This document shows, piece by piece, positions 25,544 through 34,835 of a stretch of DNA of 64,000 nucleotides (within the stretch, counting starts at the first letter, position 1; every line of letters begins with the position of its first letter). The notes beneath the pieces are model-generated. The model did no database searches and was not told the DNA's origin. It was given only the letters and a program-made list of their open reading frames with translations. A program made the position numbers and the translations under genes. Source of the stretch: Lactobacillaceae bacterium L1_55_11 (GTDB lineage Bacteria > Bacillota > Bacilli > Lactobacillales > Lactobacillaceae); assembly GCA_029433155.1 (NCBI GenBank), contig JAQYTT010000001.1, forward strand, positions 706,216 through 770,215, given 5' to 3'.

Positions 25544-26602
25544 TTTATAAACATACATGGCATCACCGAAACTAAAGAAACGGTATTCCTGGTCAACGGC
25601 GTGCTGATAAGCCTGTAAAATGTGCTCGCGACCAGTAAAGGCCGCCACTAGCATGACTAGGGTTGACTTGGGTAGGTGGAAGTTCGTAATGAAGGCATCC
25701 ACAATTTGCCAGTGGTAACCGGGCTTGATAAAGATATCGGTCCAGCCCGAATCAGCCTGGAGGTCCCCGTTAAACTTGGTCCCAATGGTTTCCAGGGTAC
25801 GAATCGTCGTCGTTCCAGTGGCCACAATTCGACCACCAGCTTTACGGACGGCATTCAAGGTATCAGCGGCCTGCTGGTCTAACTGGTAGAACTCGGAATG
25901 CATCTTGTGGTCGTCGATGTTTTCTTCTTCCACCGGGCGGAAGGTCCCTAAGCCAACATGGAGGGTGAGCTCAACAGTTTTGACCCCCTTTTGACGAACC
26001 TTATCCAACAATTCTGGCGTCCAGTGCAGGCCAGCAGTTGGAGCAGCCGCTGAACCCTCTACCTTAGAATAAACCGTCTGATACCGTTCCTGATCCGGCA
26101 ATTTTTCCTTAATATAGGGCGGCAGCGGCATTTCACCTAACTGGTCGAGCAGCTCCATAAAAATCCCCTGGTAGTGGAATTCCAAGTAACGGCCACCGTG
26201 CTCCAGCTCACCAACTACGGTCGCGGTCATAACGGGATTGTCAGGATCGGTACCAAAAACAATCGTGGAACCTACCGGTGATTTCTTGGCGGGCTTGACC
26301 AAGGTTTCCCAAACATCCCCGTGGTCCTGACGGAGCAAAAGCACCTCGGCGTGACCACCGGTAGTTGGCCGGAACCCGTGCAGGCGGGCGGGCAGGACCC
26401 GTGAATTATTCATGACCAGGGCATCCCCAGGATTAAGATAGTCCAAAATGTCATAAAAATGCCGGTCCTGGTAGGCACCCGTTTTAGCATTTAAGACCAG
26501 CAGACGAGATGCATCCCGCTGCTTCAAGGGTGTTTGCGCAATCAGGCGTTCGGGTAGGTCATAATCAAAATCAGCTAGTTGATAATGTTTTTCTTCAGTC
26601 AT
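25541..26602 (-). CDS. queA: S-adenosylmethionine:tRNA ribosyltransferase-isomerase QueA
   Basis: 353 residues. Transfers and isomerises the ribosyl group of SAM to make epoxyqueuosine in tRNA. Recognised by [16 protein letters not shown] near residue 12, [12 protein letters not shown] near 62, [11 protein letters not shown] near 186, [11 protein letters not shown] near 214, MHSEFYQL near 234 and [17 protein letters not shown] near 308. The ATG at 26602 is the first possible start after an in-frame stop, yet GAGG directly abuts it. A 7-codon ORF (MKVYEDD, 26595-26618) ends across this start and may allow reinitiation. It follows ruvB by 21 nt. Confidence 0.95.
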   Translation of the reverse strand: MTEEKHYQLADFDYDLPERLIAQTPLKQRDASRLLVLNAKTGAYQDRHFYDILDYLNPGDALVMNNSRVLPARLHGFRPTTGGHAEVLLLRQDHGDVWETLVKPAKKSPVGSTIVFGTDPDNPVMTATVVGELEHGGRYLEFHYQGIFMELLDQLGEMPLPPYIKEKLPDQERYQTVYSKVEGSAAAPTAGLHWTPELLDKVRQKGVKTVELTLHVGLGTFRPVEEENIDDHKMHSEFYQLDQQAADTLNAVRKAGGRIVATGTTTIRTLETIGTKFNGDLQADSGWTDIFIKPGYHWQIVDAFITNFHLPKSTLVMLVAAFTGREHILQAYQHAVDQEYRFFSFGDAMYVYK

Positions 26603-26623
26603 CCTCGTAAACTTTCATGTCAC

Positions 26624-27679
26624 TCATTGCTCATCTGGCACCGGCCGGCCCAGGTGACGGTAGGCCGCTGATGTGACCATCCGGCCACGGGGCGTCCGCT
26701 GCAAGAAACCAACCTGCAAGAGATAGGGCTCGACCATCGATTCCAGGGTGTCAGCTTCCTCACCGATATTGGCCGCCAGGGTATTTAATCCCACTGGCCC
26801 ACCGTGATAATAATCCATCATCGTCGTCAACAACTTGTGGTCAATTTCATCTAAGCCCTGCTCATCAACCCGCAGCTTATCTAAGGCCTGATTAACAATT
26901 TCCGTGTCAATCGCCTCCTTACCAGCAACCTGGGCAAAATCACGGACCCGCTTTAAGAGACGATTAGCAATTCGGGGTGTCCCCCGCGAACGCGAAGCAA
27001 TGTCGTGGGCTCCAGTCTCAGTAATGGGCGCCTCAAAAATATCCGCGGTACGCTGGACAATTTCCTGGAGCTCTTCGGGCTTATAATAAGCCAGCGAATT
27101 GATAATCCCAAACCGATCCCGCAGGGGCTTGGAAAGCATTCCCGGCCGGGTCGTGGCCCCGATTAGGGTAAAGGGTGGCAAGGGGAAGTGCACTGCCCGG
27201 GCCGTAGGGCCCTGGCCAACCATGATATCGACAAAGTAGTCCTCCATGGCGGAGTACAAGATTTCTTCGATATTGGTTGGCAGACGGTGAATTTCATCAA
27301 TGAAGAGAACATCGCCGGGTTCCAACTCATTTAAAACGGCGACTAAGTCACCGGTCTTTTCAATGGCCGGACCCGAAGTGGTCTTGATATTGACCCCCAT
27401 CTCATTGGCCACAATCATGGCCAGAGTGGTTTTCCCTAACCCGGGTGGGCCAAAGAGCAGGGTATGATCCAAGGCTTCCTCGCGCTGCTTAGCCGCCGCA
27501 ATGTAGACACTCAGCTCCTCTTTAAGGGCGGTTTGACCAATGTATTCTTTCAGATACTGAGGACGCAGCGATAGTTCGGTCGCCTGGTCGGCAGCGTTCG
27601 CATCGGCATGGCGTAGGATATCGTCAGTCTCGTTATGATCTTCGTACCAAGAATTAAATTGTGGCTCAGAATCAGTCAT
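26624..27679 (-). CDS. ruvB: Holliday junction branch-migration helicase RuvB
   Basis: 351 residues with about 35 extra N-terminal residues before the core. Walker [14 protein letters not shown] near residue 78, Walker [10 protein letters not shown] near 127, sensor [10 protein letters not shown] near 175, and the C-terminal winged helix with RTPRGRMVT near 331. RuvB is the motor that works with RuvA; ruvA, normally just upstream, is not adjacent here. The site AAAGGAAATT precedes the ATG. Confidence 0.97.
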   Translation of the reverse strand: MTDSEPQFNSWYEDHNETDDILRHADANAADQATELSLRPQYLKEYIGQTALKEELSVYIAAAKQREEALDHTLLFGPPGLGKTTLAMIVANEMGVNIKTTSGPAIEKTGDLVAVLNELEPGDVLFIDEIHRLPTNIEEILYSAMEDYFVDIMVGQGPTARAVHFPLPPFTLIGATTRPGMLSKPLRDRFGIINSLAYYKPEELQEIVQRTADIFEAPITETGAHDIASRSRGTPRIANRLLKRVRDFAQVAGKEAIDTEIVNQALDKLRVDEQGLDEIDHKLLTTMMDYYHGGPVGLNTLAANIGEEADTLESMVEPYLLQVGFLQRTPRGRMVTSAAYRHLGRPVPDEQ

Positions 27680-27707
27680 AATTTCCTTTTGAAAACAGGA
27701 TTTAAAC

Positions 27708-28250
27708 CTACAGAGGACGGTTAACCTTGACCGTCAAACTAGGGACAGGCTCTTGCTGCCGGTTATAGAAGGTTACCACAAAGTGCTGGTCATCAGCAGT
27801 CAAAACGGCATAGGTACCACCCAAATCAGCATGGGGTCCCTTGGGCAGCCGGATTGAACCCGGATTAATGAAGAGCTTGTGGTCGTACACCTCAGCCCCT
27901 TCCAAGTGGGTATGGCCAAACAAAACCACTTCTGCCCCGGCTTCGTTGGCCGCCTCGTCCATTTCACTCAGGTTAGCCCACTGACCGGGCACGGTAGCGT
28001 CATACAGGTGACCGTGGGTTTGAAAGAAGGTAATCCCGTCAATGGTCGTGGCCCGTGCATCGACAAAATCCGGGTCATCATCCATATTCCCAATCACCGT
28101 GGAAACGCCGTCAAAGACTGGGTCATTGGCCGCCAGTTCGGAATCGCCATTATAGAAAATCCCATCGACCTGGCCGGACCACTTTTGAATAATTTGTTCT
28201 AAAATCTTCCGATCACCATGGATATCAGAAACAATTAAAAATTGATGCAT
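27708..28250 (-). CDS. YfcE/MJ0936-family metallophosphodiesterase
   Basis: 180 residues. Calcineurin-like fold: [10 protein letters not shown] near residue 8 (Asp, His), YNGDSEL near 33, [11 protein letters not shown] near 53, THGHLYD near 74 and FGHTHLE near 112 supply the two-metal site. Members hydrolyse phosphodiesters in vitro; the cellular substrate is unknown. The ATG overlaps the rdgB stop (TAATG), so the two genes are coupled, as in many lactic acid bacteria. Confidence 0.9.
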   Translation of the reverse strand: MHQFLIVSDIHGDRKILEQIIQKWSGQVDGIFYNGDSELAANDPVFDGVSTVIGNMDDDPDFVDARATTIDGITFFQTHGHLYDATVPGQWANLSEMDEAANEAGAEVVLFGHTHLEGAEVYDHKLFINPGSIRLPKGPHADLGGTYAVLTADDQHFVVTFYNRQQEPVPSLTVKVNRPL

Positions 28251-28861
28251 TATTCTCCTCCTTTAAGCCAATCCGGTAGCTCTTGGGCCAGTTGCTGTAA
28301 GGCCAGCCCGCGGTGACTGACCTGGTTCTTTTGACTGGCTGTCAGCTGGGCAAAGGTTTTGCCATAGGCCGGTACATAAAAAATTGGGTCATAACCAAAA
28401 CCCTGGTTCCCAACGGGCGCGGTCGTGATTTCACCGGTAACGACCCCCTGGGTAACCAAAGGCTGCCGCCCAGGGCCGACCAGAACAATAACAGTCGTAA
28501 AATTAGCCTTTCGGTCTTGTGCTGGCACCTCCGCCATCTTGGTCAACACTTTTTTGACGTTGGCCGCATCATCGTGGTCCCCAGCATAGCGGGCCGAGTA
28601 AACGCCGGGTTCGCCGTTTAAGGCCTGCACCGATAGGCCTGAATCATCAGCCAGGACAAAGTCATCGGGATAGAGCCGGGCAATTGCTGTCGCCTTTTTC
28701 TCGGCGTTACTGGTGAAGGTTTGCCCGTCTTCAACTACTGGGGGCACATCAGCCAGGTCAGCAATCGAGATTGCCTTCAAATCTGGTGCAATCGGACCAA
28801 TAATAGCCTCGATTTCTTTAATTTTATTAGGATTGTGGCTAGCAATAATTAAGCGGGGCAT
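28250..28861 (-). CDS. rdgB: XTP/dITP diphosphatase (RdgB/HAM1)
   Basis: 203 residues. Removes non-canonical purine triphosphates before they enter DNA. Motifs: IASHNPNKIKEI near residue 5, FTSNAEKKA near 49, LADDSGLSVQALNGEPGVYSARYAG near 70-95, FGYDPIF near 154 and the C-terminal SHRGLAL near 183. Encoded between murI (11 nt upstream) and the phosphodiesterase, the classical murI-rdgB-yfcE order. Confidence 0.96.
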   Translation of the reverse strand: MPRLIIASHNPNKIKEIEAIIGPIAPDLKAISIADLADVPPVVEDGQTFTSNAEKKATAIARLYPDDFVLADDSGLSVQALNGEPGVYSARYAGDHDDAANVKKVLTKMAEVPAQDRKANFTTVIVLVGPGRQPLVTQGVVTGEITTAPVGNQGFGYDPIFYVPAYGKTFAQLTASQKNQVSHRGLALQQLAQELPDWLKGGE

Positions 28862-28872
28862 GTGGCCCTCCT

Positions 28873-29694
28873 TTATACCTGGGTTTGACTCAAATCAAGG
28901 TGTTCAATTTTACGTCCTGGCTGCTGACCCAACCATTCCTGGGCGATGGTTTCAAAGGCCGCCAGGTCACCAGTGGTAAACAGCCGGCTGGCTCCAACCG
29001 TCTGAGATTGGTTCGCTAAGCCATGCTCAGCCAGGTATTCCTTGAGAAACTGGGCGGTCGCCTTACCAGCATCAATTAGGGCCACCGATGGTCCTACTGC
29101 TGTTTGAATCAAATCGGCCATCAAGGGAAAGTGGGTACAACCTAAAATCAGGGTATCCACCGCTGCATCCTTCAAAGGTGCCAAATGTTGATCCACCGCC
29201 GCCTGTAAGCTGCTATCTTCAAAACGGTCGGCTTCCACCCACTTCACAAAGTCGGGCTCGGCCTGGGCCAAGACTGTGGCCTGGGGCGCCAAATCAGCCA
29301 GTTCTTCCTGGTAGCGCTTAGAATCGACAGTCCCCTTGGTAGCAATCAAGCCAATTTTGCCCTCAGGACTGGCCTTGGCAGCCGCCTGGGCCCCGGCATC
29401 AATCACACCAATGACCGGAATAGATAGGCGTTCTTGCAAGGTGGGCAGGGCTCGAGCAGTAGCTGTGTTACAGGCGATGACCAGTAACTTGATATTAAAT
29501 TGGTTGACCAAAAAATCGGCAATTTCGTTACTATATTGCACAATTTCAGCAGCGCTACGCGGACCATAAGGCATGCGGGCCGTGTCACCTACATAGATGA
29601 ACTGTTCATGTGGCAAAAGTTGCTCAGCGGCTTTTAAGACGGTTAAACCACCCACCCCTGAGTCAAACATGCCAATTGCTTGGTTATTCTTCAT
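28873..29694 (-). CDS. murI: Glutamate racemase
   Basis: 273 residues. Makes D-glutamate for peptidoglycan. It has IGMFDSGVGGLTVL near residue 7, the two catalytic cysteine motifs ACNTATA near 73 and LGCTHFPLM near 185, and YGPRS near 43. No ribosome site is seen; a CATAAT box ends 7 nt before the ATG, with TTGCAT 16 nt further upstream, so the mRNA may be leaderless. First gene of murI-rdgB-yfcE, probably read through to ruvB-queA. Confidence 0.96.
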   Translation of the reverse strand: MKNNQAIGMFDSGVGGLTVLKAAEQLLPHEQFIYVGDTARMPYGPRSAAEIVQYSNEIADFLVNQFNIKLLVIACNTATARALPTLQERLSIPVIGVIDAGAQAAAKASPEGKIGLIATKGTVDSKRYQEELADLAPQATVLAQAEPDFVKWVEADRFEDSSLQAAVDQHLAPLKDAAVDTLILGCTHFPLMADLIQTAVGPSVALIDAGKATAQFLKEYLAEHGLANQSQTVGASRLFTTGDLAAFETIAQEWLGQQPGRKIEHLDLSQTQV

Positions 29695-29701
29695 AGTATT
29701 A

Positions 29702-29729
29702 ATTATGAACAGATGGGGTCAGAATGCAA
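29702..29729 (-). promoter_or_regulatory. murI promoter, probably giving a leaderless mRNA
   Basis: TTGCAT (29724-29729), 16 nt, CATAAT (29702-29707) on the minus strand, then 7 nt to the ATG. The gap contains no purine-rich ribosome site. Confidence 0.55.
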
Positions 29730-29789
29730 GCACTGCACCCCCAAAGCAAGTCCTTTTGTTATAATAAGAATTTGAAAGGATAAATGCCC

Positions 29790-30719
29790 ATGAACAACCA
29801 AAGTTACCGCCAAATGCTAAAGGAAAATCAGGACGTCAACACCTTTGCCGTCACCCTTCTGCGGGACGCCCTCTTAAGTAACCTGCTGCAAAGTGATTAC
29901 GACAGTATCACCTACTGGGCCGGCAAGGAACTCGCCCGACAGTTCCCCCTAGAAACATTGGATGACATCAAGACTTTCTTCTATGCTGCCGGCCTAGGTG
30001 AAATTCTTTTGTCCGCTCAGAGCAGCACGAAGCAAACTTGGCAGCTTAGCGGCGTGATTGTTGATCAGCGGCTCAAAATCAACCCAGACCAACGGGCCGA
30101 TTTCAGTCTAGAAGCTGGCTTCTTAGCCCAGCAACTTGAAAGCCAAACGGGTACCATTGCCGAAGCTAGTTACCACTACGCTGGCCGCAACAAGGGCATT
30201 ACCATCGTGGTGGTTACCGACCTCAATCAAAAAGTTGACCGAGCTAACCCTTCTCAGCAGGTGGCCCTGCGCGATAACTTCTTACAACAAGCCCAGGATA
30301 ATTCAGCCGGATCTGAGACGGCGACCCCTCAACCAACCACTAGTCAGGATAGTACCCCGGCTCCTGCCCAGGATTCACCGGCTAAGAGTCAGACGACTGC
30401 TGAAGCAGCGCAGCCAGCCCAGTCAGAGGCCAAGACCCTTGCGTCTGACAATCCTTCTGAGGCTGCCCAGCAAAGTCAATCCCAATCGGTGTCCAACAGT
30501 CAGAGTGCTGCCCAAGAGGCACCTGACCAGGCCAGCACAATCTTGGCCAGCTTTAACCAAAGCGCTAAGGGGCGTCAGTCCACGACCGAAACCAGTGAGC
30601 CAGCCCAGAGTGAAGCCGATTACACGGCTGACCCGGAGCAATCCATCACCGATTCGCTGTTGGCCTTTAACTTTGGCAGCGAGGCCCAGCCTAAGCATAA
30701 TTCAGATCAAGACAAATAA
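29790..30719 (+). CDS. YslB-like DUF2507 protein with a long Gln/Ser/Ala-rich tail
   Basis: 309 residues from ATG 29790 (AAAGGA 9-10 nt upstream; an ATG at 29784 is too close). The first ~150 residues match the DUF2507/YslB domain, with YWAGKELARQFPL, FFYAAGLGEI and a closing beta strand GITIVVVTDLN. YslB itself is about that length. Here residues ~155-309 form a low-complexity extension rich in Q, S, A, T, P and acidic residues, with a twice-used PAQSEA unit, and a short conserved-looking end (SITDSLLAFNFGS). An extended -10 (TGT-TATAAT) drives it. Function unknown. Confidence 0.8.
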   Translation: MNNQSYRQMLKENQDVNTFAVTLLRDALLSNLLQSDYDSITYWAGKELARQFPLETLDDIKTFFYAAGLGEILLSAQSSTKQTWQLSGVIVDQRLKINPDQRADFSLEAGFLAQQLESQTGTIAEASYHYAGRNKGITIVVVTDLNQKVDRANPSQQVALRDNFLQQAQDNSAGSETATPQPTTSQDSTPAPAQDSPAKSQTTAEAAQPAQSEAKTLASDNPSEAAQQSQSQSVSNSQSAAQEAPDQASTILASFNQSAKGRQSTTETSEPAQSEADYTADPEQSITDSLLAFNFGSEAQPKHNSDQDK

Positions 30720-30720
30720 T

Positions 30721-30748
30721 AAAAAAAGCACCTGAAGGTGCTTTTTTT
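30721..30748. terminator. Bidirectional terminator between the DUF2507 gene and the DEAD-box helicase gene
   Basis: Stem gcacc / ggtgc with loop tgaa, seven A to the left and seven T to the right. Confidence 0.93.
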
Positions 30749-30749
30749 A

Positions 30750-32099
30750 TTATCGTTTCTTTTGGGTGTTGCGACGAGCTTCCCGCTGTGCAATCCGGTT
30801 ATTCTTTTGGCGTTCACGTTTCAAGGCATTCTTGATTTGCCGCTTGTAACCCGGTTTGACCACCTTTTTCTTTTTCTTAACCATGCCAATCATGTTGGGC
30901 TCAAGGCGGTTGGTCGTAGCCACCCGCTGGTGGCGGGCATGACGCCCCTTAACCGGCACCAACTGACCCTGTTGAATCTTCATTGGCTTAAATTCAACAC
31001 CCATTTGTTCAATCTGATTAATCTGGGCTTCTTCGTCCGGTCCGTATAAGGTAATGGCGGTACCACTCATGCCGTTCCGGCCAGTCCGACCAACTCGGTG
31101 AACAAAGAATTCTTCATCGCGGGGCACGCCATCGTTAATGACGTGGGAAACCCCCTCAATATCAATTCCCCGGGCAGCCAGGTCAGTGGCGACCACGTAC
31201 TGGTAGTCCAGATTCTGAATCGCCTTCATTACCCGGCGCCGCTCACGTGGCGGTATATCCCCGTGGATTTCAGCAACCTTGAATCCCTGGTCACGAAGGT
31301 AAGCTGCTAACTCCTTGGCCCGTTCCTTAGTATTGGTGAAAACTAAGGCCAGGTAAGGATTTAAAATTTTTAACAAGGACTGGATAACCCGGTCCTTGTC
31401 CTGGGACTTAGTGGCCAGGTCGATATTTTCAATCGTGTCGGCAATCACCGCCGTGGTTGGAATCGTCTCAAAGCGGGGTTGGTGCAGGTACTTTTTTAGG
31501 AAGGGCTTTAACTTCTCGGGCATCGTCGCGCTAAAGACCAAGGTCTGTAAATCCTTTGGCATCGCTGCAGCAACGTAGTCCACTTCATTTAAGAAGCCCA
31601 TGTCCAGGGTCATATCCGCCTCATCGACGACCAAGGTACGAACGTCTTTCAGGCGCAGGGCCTGACTGGAAACCAAGTCCTTAATCCGCCCCGGCGTACC
31701 AATCACGATTTGAGGCTGGCCCTTTTCTAGGTGGTGCAGCTGGCGCTGCTTATCGGTCCCACCAACTAGTTCAGCAATCGTGACATTTTCCAGCCCCATT
31801 TGATCCCGGAGCTGCTGGGCCGCCCGAGTGATTTGACTGGCCAACTCTCTTGATGGGGTCGTAATAACCACCTGGGTCTGATGAACATCTGGCACCAACT
31901 GATTAAAAATTGGAATCAAAAATGTATGGGTCTTACCGGAACCCGTTTGTGACTGACCAACGACATCCTGGCCACTCAAGATGGCCGGAATTAACTTGGC
32001 TTGCACCGGCGTTGGCTCAAAAAAGCCAATTCGGCTTAGCGCCGTTATCACGGCTGGTTTTAATTGAAACTGGCTAAAGTGGTTGCTACGTTCAGGCAT
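30750..32099 (-). CDS. DEAD-box RNA helicase (CshB-like)
   Basis: 449 residues from ATG 32099, which overlaps the nrnA stop by 8 nt. Helicase motifs in order: Q-motif and FFEPTPVQAKLIP near residue 21, SQTGSGKTHTFLIP near 49, TPSRELASQ near 85, GTPGRI near 132, DEAD near 159, SAT near 190, then ATDLAARGIDI near 302 and HRVGRTGR near 330. The C-terminal tail is very basic (KKKKKVVKPGYKRQ and beyond), probably binding RNA. Paired with the nano-RNase gene nrnA. Confidence 0.93.
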   Translation of the reverse strand: MPERSNHFSQFQLKPAVITALSRIGFFEPTPVQAKLIPAILSGQDVVGQSQTGSGKTHTFLIPIFNQLVPDVHQTQVVITTPSRELASQITRAAQQLRDQMGLENVTIAELVGGTDKQRQLHHLEKGQPQIVIGTPGRIKDLVSSQALRLKDVRTLVVDEADMTLDMGFLNEVDYVAAAMPKDLQTLVFSATMPEKLKPFLKKYLHQPRFETIPTTAVIADTIENIDLATKSQDKDRVIQSLLKILNPYLALVFTNTKERAKELAAYLRDQGFKVAEIHGDIPPRERRRVMKAIQNLDYQYVVATDLAARGIDIEGVSHVINDGVPRDEEFFVHRVGRTGRNGMSGTAITLYGPDEEAQINQIEQMGVEFKPMKIQQGQLVPVKGRHARHQRVATTNRLEPNMIGMVKKKKKVVKPGYKRQIKNALKRERQKNNRIAQREARRNTQKKR

Positions 32100-33096
32100 C
32101 CTGTCCGTCCTTATCCTGTGCTGCTTGAGCGGCTGCGTGGGCATTAATTTCCTGGTCAACGGCCTTGATAATCTGGTCGATTTCACCCTGATCCTGGGCC
32201 CAGGCACCCGAAGCCATCATGTGACCCCCGCCGCCAAACTTTTCAGCGATTTGGTTGATGGGCACACTGCGGGAACGCAGGCGCACCCGGAAGTCCCCTT
32301 CATCCTGCTCTTCAAAAATCGCCCAGGCCTTGACCCGGTCAACCCGGGATGGCAGGGAAACAATGAAGGAAGTCCCAGCATCACCCAAGTCAAACTGGTG
32401 AATCAGGGTCCGGGTTAGCACGACATAAGCAAAGCCCGAGGGCAAAATGTTTAGGTGCTGCAGAACATAACCAGAGAACTTAGCCGCATTTTCCGAAATC
32501 GTGGTCATGTGCAGGTACAGTTCCTGGTAGTCAAAACCGTATTGAATCAAATCTGCGGCCACTCGGAAGACTTCCGAATCCAGGCCATAGAGGAAACGGC
32601 CAGTATCGCCGATAATGCCAATATAGAGGAAACGGGCAGCCTCGGGTGTCATCTTCAGTCCCTGGTCCTTAAGTTGCTGGTAGAACTCATAAATCATGAC
32701 ACTGGTAGCAGCCTGTTGGTCTTCGACCCACTGCCAATCACCATAGGGCTCATTATTAGGATGGTGGTCAATCTTCACTAGTTCCAGGGTGTTGGACCAG
32801 CGTTGATCATCAATCCGGGGCGCATTGGCCGTATCACAAACAATCACCAGGGCATTACGGTAAGCCGAATCTGGCACCTCGTCCATTAGGGGCTGGTCCT
32901 TACCGGCAATCCAGGCTAGTCCTGGAATCGTCTTACCAACCGCGTAAATCTTCTTCTCTGGGAAAGAGGCCTGCAAAATGGCCTTTAATCCTAGCTGGGA
33001 ACCATAAGCATCCGGATCTGGACGCTGGTGACGGTGAATAATAATCGTGTCGTATCGTTTAATTGTTGCGAGTATGTCTTCTTGAATCGTTGCCAT
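32092..33096 (-). CDS. nrnA: Bifunctional oligoribonuclease / PAP phosphatase NrnA (DHH family)
   Basis: 334 residues. Manganese-dependent enzyme that degrades very short RNAs and dephosphorylates pAp. N-terminal DHH domain: IIIHRHQRPDPDAYGSQLGL near residue 18, CDTANAPRID near 91, the DHH motif KIDHHPNNEPYGDW near 110 and IGDTGRFLYG near 160. The DHHA1 substrate domain ends with GGGGHMMASGAW near 294. Encoded upstream of the DEAD-box helicase, a plausible RNA-turnover pair. Confidence 0.92.
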   Translation of the reverse strand: MATIQEDILATIKRYDTIIIHRHQRPDPDAYGSQLGLKAILQASFPEKKIYAVGKTIPGLAWIAGKDQPLMDEVPDSAYRNALVIVCDTANAPRIDDQRWSNTLELVKIDHHPNNEPYGDWQWVEDQQAATSVMIYEFYQQLKDQGLKMTPEAARFLYIGIIGDTGRFLYGLDSEVFRVAADLIQYGFDYQELYLHMTTISENAAKFSGYVLQHLNILPSGFAYVVLTRTLIHQFDLGDAGTSFIVSLPSRVDRVKAWAIFEEQDEGDFRVRLRSRSVPINQIAEKFGGGGHMMASGAWAQDQGEIDQIIKAVDQEINAHAAAQAAQDKDGQDA

Positions 33097-33161
33097 AGTA
33101 TTTCGTGTCCTTAATCTCTAGTCTCTATTATACAACAATGCTAGCGGACTCACGGGCCAGC

Positions 33162-34259
33162 CTAGTCAGCCTGGTCAAAGAGCGAAATATTCTGGTAGTG
33201 ATTATCCTGGAGGTTACTGAAACTAATCCCCAACAGGCGGATTGAAAACTCCTCCTCAAAGGCATGATCAAAAATCTGCTGGGCAGCATTCTGCACCGCC
33301 TCAACATCCACGGGCCAGGCCCCTTCCTTCGTTAGGGATCGATTAATAGTACGGTACTGATCATCACGAATCTTAACATTTATAGTCCGGCCGCTTAACT
33401 GCTTGTTTTGCAGCAGGGTGACTAGCTTAGTGGCCAACTTTTTAAATTCCTGGCTAATTTGTTGGCGCTGGCGCAGCGGATAATCGAAGGTTTCTTCCTT
33501 ACCAACCGACTGCCGTTGACGCTGCCACATGACCCGACCAAAATGGACGCCACGGGCCTGCCAGTACAGGTGGTCCCCCATTTTACCAAAGTTCGCCCGC
33601 AAAGTCTCGATACTCAGCGCCCGAAGTTGGTAACCATTTTCAATGCCCAGGCCCTTGAATTTCTCCTCGGAACGGGCCCCCACGCCACGAAAGTCAGCAA
33701 TCTTCAGGTTGCCAATAAAGTCCAAAACATCCTCTGGATTAATCACGGTCACCCCGTTGGGTTTGTGGTTTTCAGAACCCAGCTTCGCCAACAGTTTATT
33801 GTGAGAAACGCCAACCGAACAGGTCAGGCTGGTCTGGGCCATGACCTGGTGACGAATCTTAGCAGCAATGGCCGTCGACCGGTGGGGACTGTCGGTAACA
33901 TCCAGGTAAGCCTCATCTAAGGCAACCCGTTCAATTTTTTTCGTATACTGCTTAAAAATAGCTTGAATTTGCTGAGACACGGCCCGGTACTTATCAAAAT
34001 TGGGGCGCAAAAACACGGCGTCGGGGGCCAAACGTTTAGCCTGAGCAGCACTCATCGCTGAATGGACACCCAGCTTGCGGGCCTCGTAATTAGCAGTTGC
34101 CACCACGCCGTGACCATGGGATTCCTGGGGATCACGGCTAATAATCAGGGCCACCTTTTTCAAGTCGGGATTATCCCGCATCTCAATTTGGGCGTAGAAG
34201 GCATCCAAGTCCACATGGAGGATGCGCCGCTGATCATTGGTTTTTAAAAATTCAGCCAT
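33162..34259 (-). CDS. dinB: DNA polymerase IV (Y family)
   Basis: 365 residues from ATG 34259, with GGGGG 7 nt upstream; an earlier in-frame ATG lacks a site. Error-prone translesion polymerase. Palm motif LHVDLDAFYAQIE near residue 14, YEARKLGVHSAM near 57, catalytic VALDEAYLDVT near 111, and the thumb/little-finger regions follow (GVSHNKLLAKLGSE, then the C-terminal strands). No LexA box is seen upstream, unlike recA in this window. It starts about 45 nt past the rplS terminator. Confidence 0.95.
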   Translation of the reverse strand: MAEFLKTNDQRRILHVDLDAFYAQIEMRDNPDLKKVALIISRDPQESHGHGVVATANYEARKLGVHSAMSAAQAKRLAPDAVFLRPNFDKYRAVSQQIQAIFKQYTKKIERVALDEAYLDVTDSPHRSTAIAAKIRHQVMAQTSLTCSVGVSHNKLLAKLGSENHKPNGVTVINPEDVLDFIGNLKIADFRGVGARSEEKFKGLGIENGYQLRALSIETLRANFGKMGDHLYWQARGVHFGRVMWQRQRQSVGKEETFDYPLRQRQQISQEFKKLATKLVTLLQNKQLSGRTINVKIRDDQYRTINRSLTKEGAWPVDVEAVQNAAQQIFDHAFEEEFSIRLLGISFSNLQDNHYQNISLFDQAD

Positions 34260-34301
34260 CTGTCCGCCCCCAGTCATTTAATAACAAAGCTAAAATTTAA
34301 C

Positions 34302-34330
34302 AAAAAAACTCCCACCGATGTGGGAGTTTT
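34302..34330 (-). terminator. Terminator after rplS
   Basis: Stem actcccac / gtgggagt with loop cgat and seven T on the minus strand. Confidence 0.93.
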
Positions 34331-34332
34331 GC

Positions 34333-34692
34333 TTAAACGTCGCGACGACGTTCTTTAATACGGGCAGCCTTACCCTGCAATGAACGCAGGTAGTAAAGCT
34401 TGGCACGACGAACCTGACCCAGACGAGTCACTTCAATCTTGTCAACCCGTGGTGAGTGAAGTGGGAAAGTACGTTCCACCCCAACACCTGATGAAATCTT
34501 GCGGACAGTGTAAGTAGCCTGGATACCAGCACCCTTACGCTTGATTACCACACCCTCAAACAACTGAACACGTTCGCGAGTTCCTTCGACAATCCGTGCG
34601 TGAACCCGCACAGTGTCACCGGCACGAAAGTCAGGAATGTCAGAGCGCAGCTGTCCTGCAGTTACTTTTTCTAAAAGACTATTTTGACGCAT
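34333..34692 (-). CDS. rplS: 50S ribosomal protein L19
   Basis: 119 residues. Clear L19: [29 protein letters not shown] near residues 22-50, [12 protein letters not shown] near 70 and [19 protein letters not shown] at the end. Located at the 30S-50S interface. Usually the last gene of rpsP-rimM-trmD-rplS, but here it stands alone between pgcA and dinB with its own terminator. An AGGAG site lies 6 nt before the ATG. Confidence 0.98.
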   Translation of the reverse strand: MRQNSLLEKVTAGQLRSDIPDFRAGDTVRVHARIVEGTRERVQLFEGVVIKRKGAGIQATYTVRKISSGVGVERTFPLHSPRVDKIEVTRLGQVRRAKLYYLRSLQGKAARIKERRRDV

Positions 34693-34790
34693 GTCATTCT
34701 CCTAATCGACAATCTTACACTCGTCCTTAGACTGCACGCACAGCGGATTATCGTTAATAATTGGTTAATCAAACCAAGAAACATCTTAAC
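34693..34790 (-). promoter_or_regulatory. Possible L19 leader and rplS promoter region
   Basis: The gap before rplS is about 140 nt. A weak promoter (TTGGTT, 19 nt, GATAAT) can be read on the minus strand, leaving a leader of about 60 nt. The leader contains GACGA / TTGTC as a 5-bp hairpin just upstream of AGGAG. An L19 autoregulatory leader is known in Firmicutes; the assignment here rests only on position and this hairpin. Confidence 0.35.
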
Positions 34791-34835
34791 AAATATCGAG
34801 ACCCCTGTCCACAATTTATTAAAATCAGTCTCAGA

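Noticed and set aside
30423..30735. Overlapping long ORFs in other frames across the yslB tail
   Set aside because: They come from the repetitive, Gln/Ser-rich codons of the real gene and lack ribosome sites.
33162..34330. LexA box for dinB
   Set aside because: I searched the stretch between the rplS terminator and dinB by eye and found no CGAAC-N4-GTTCG match.
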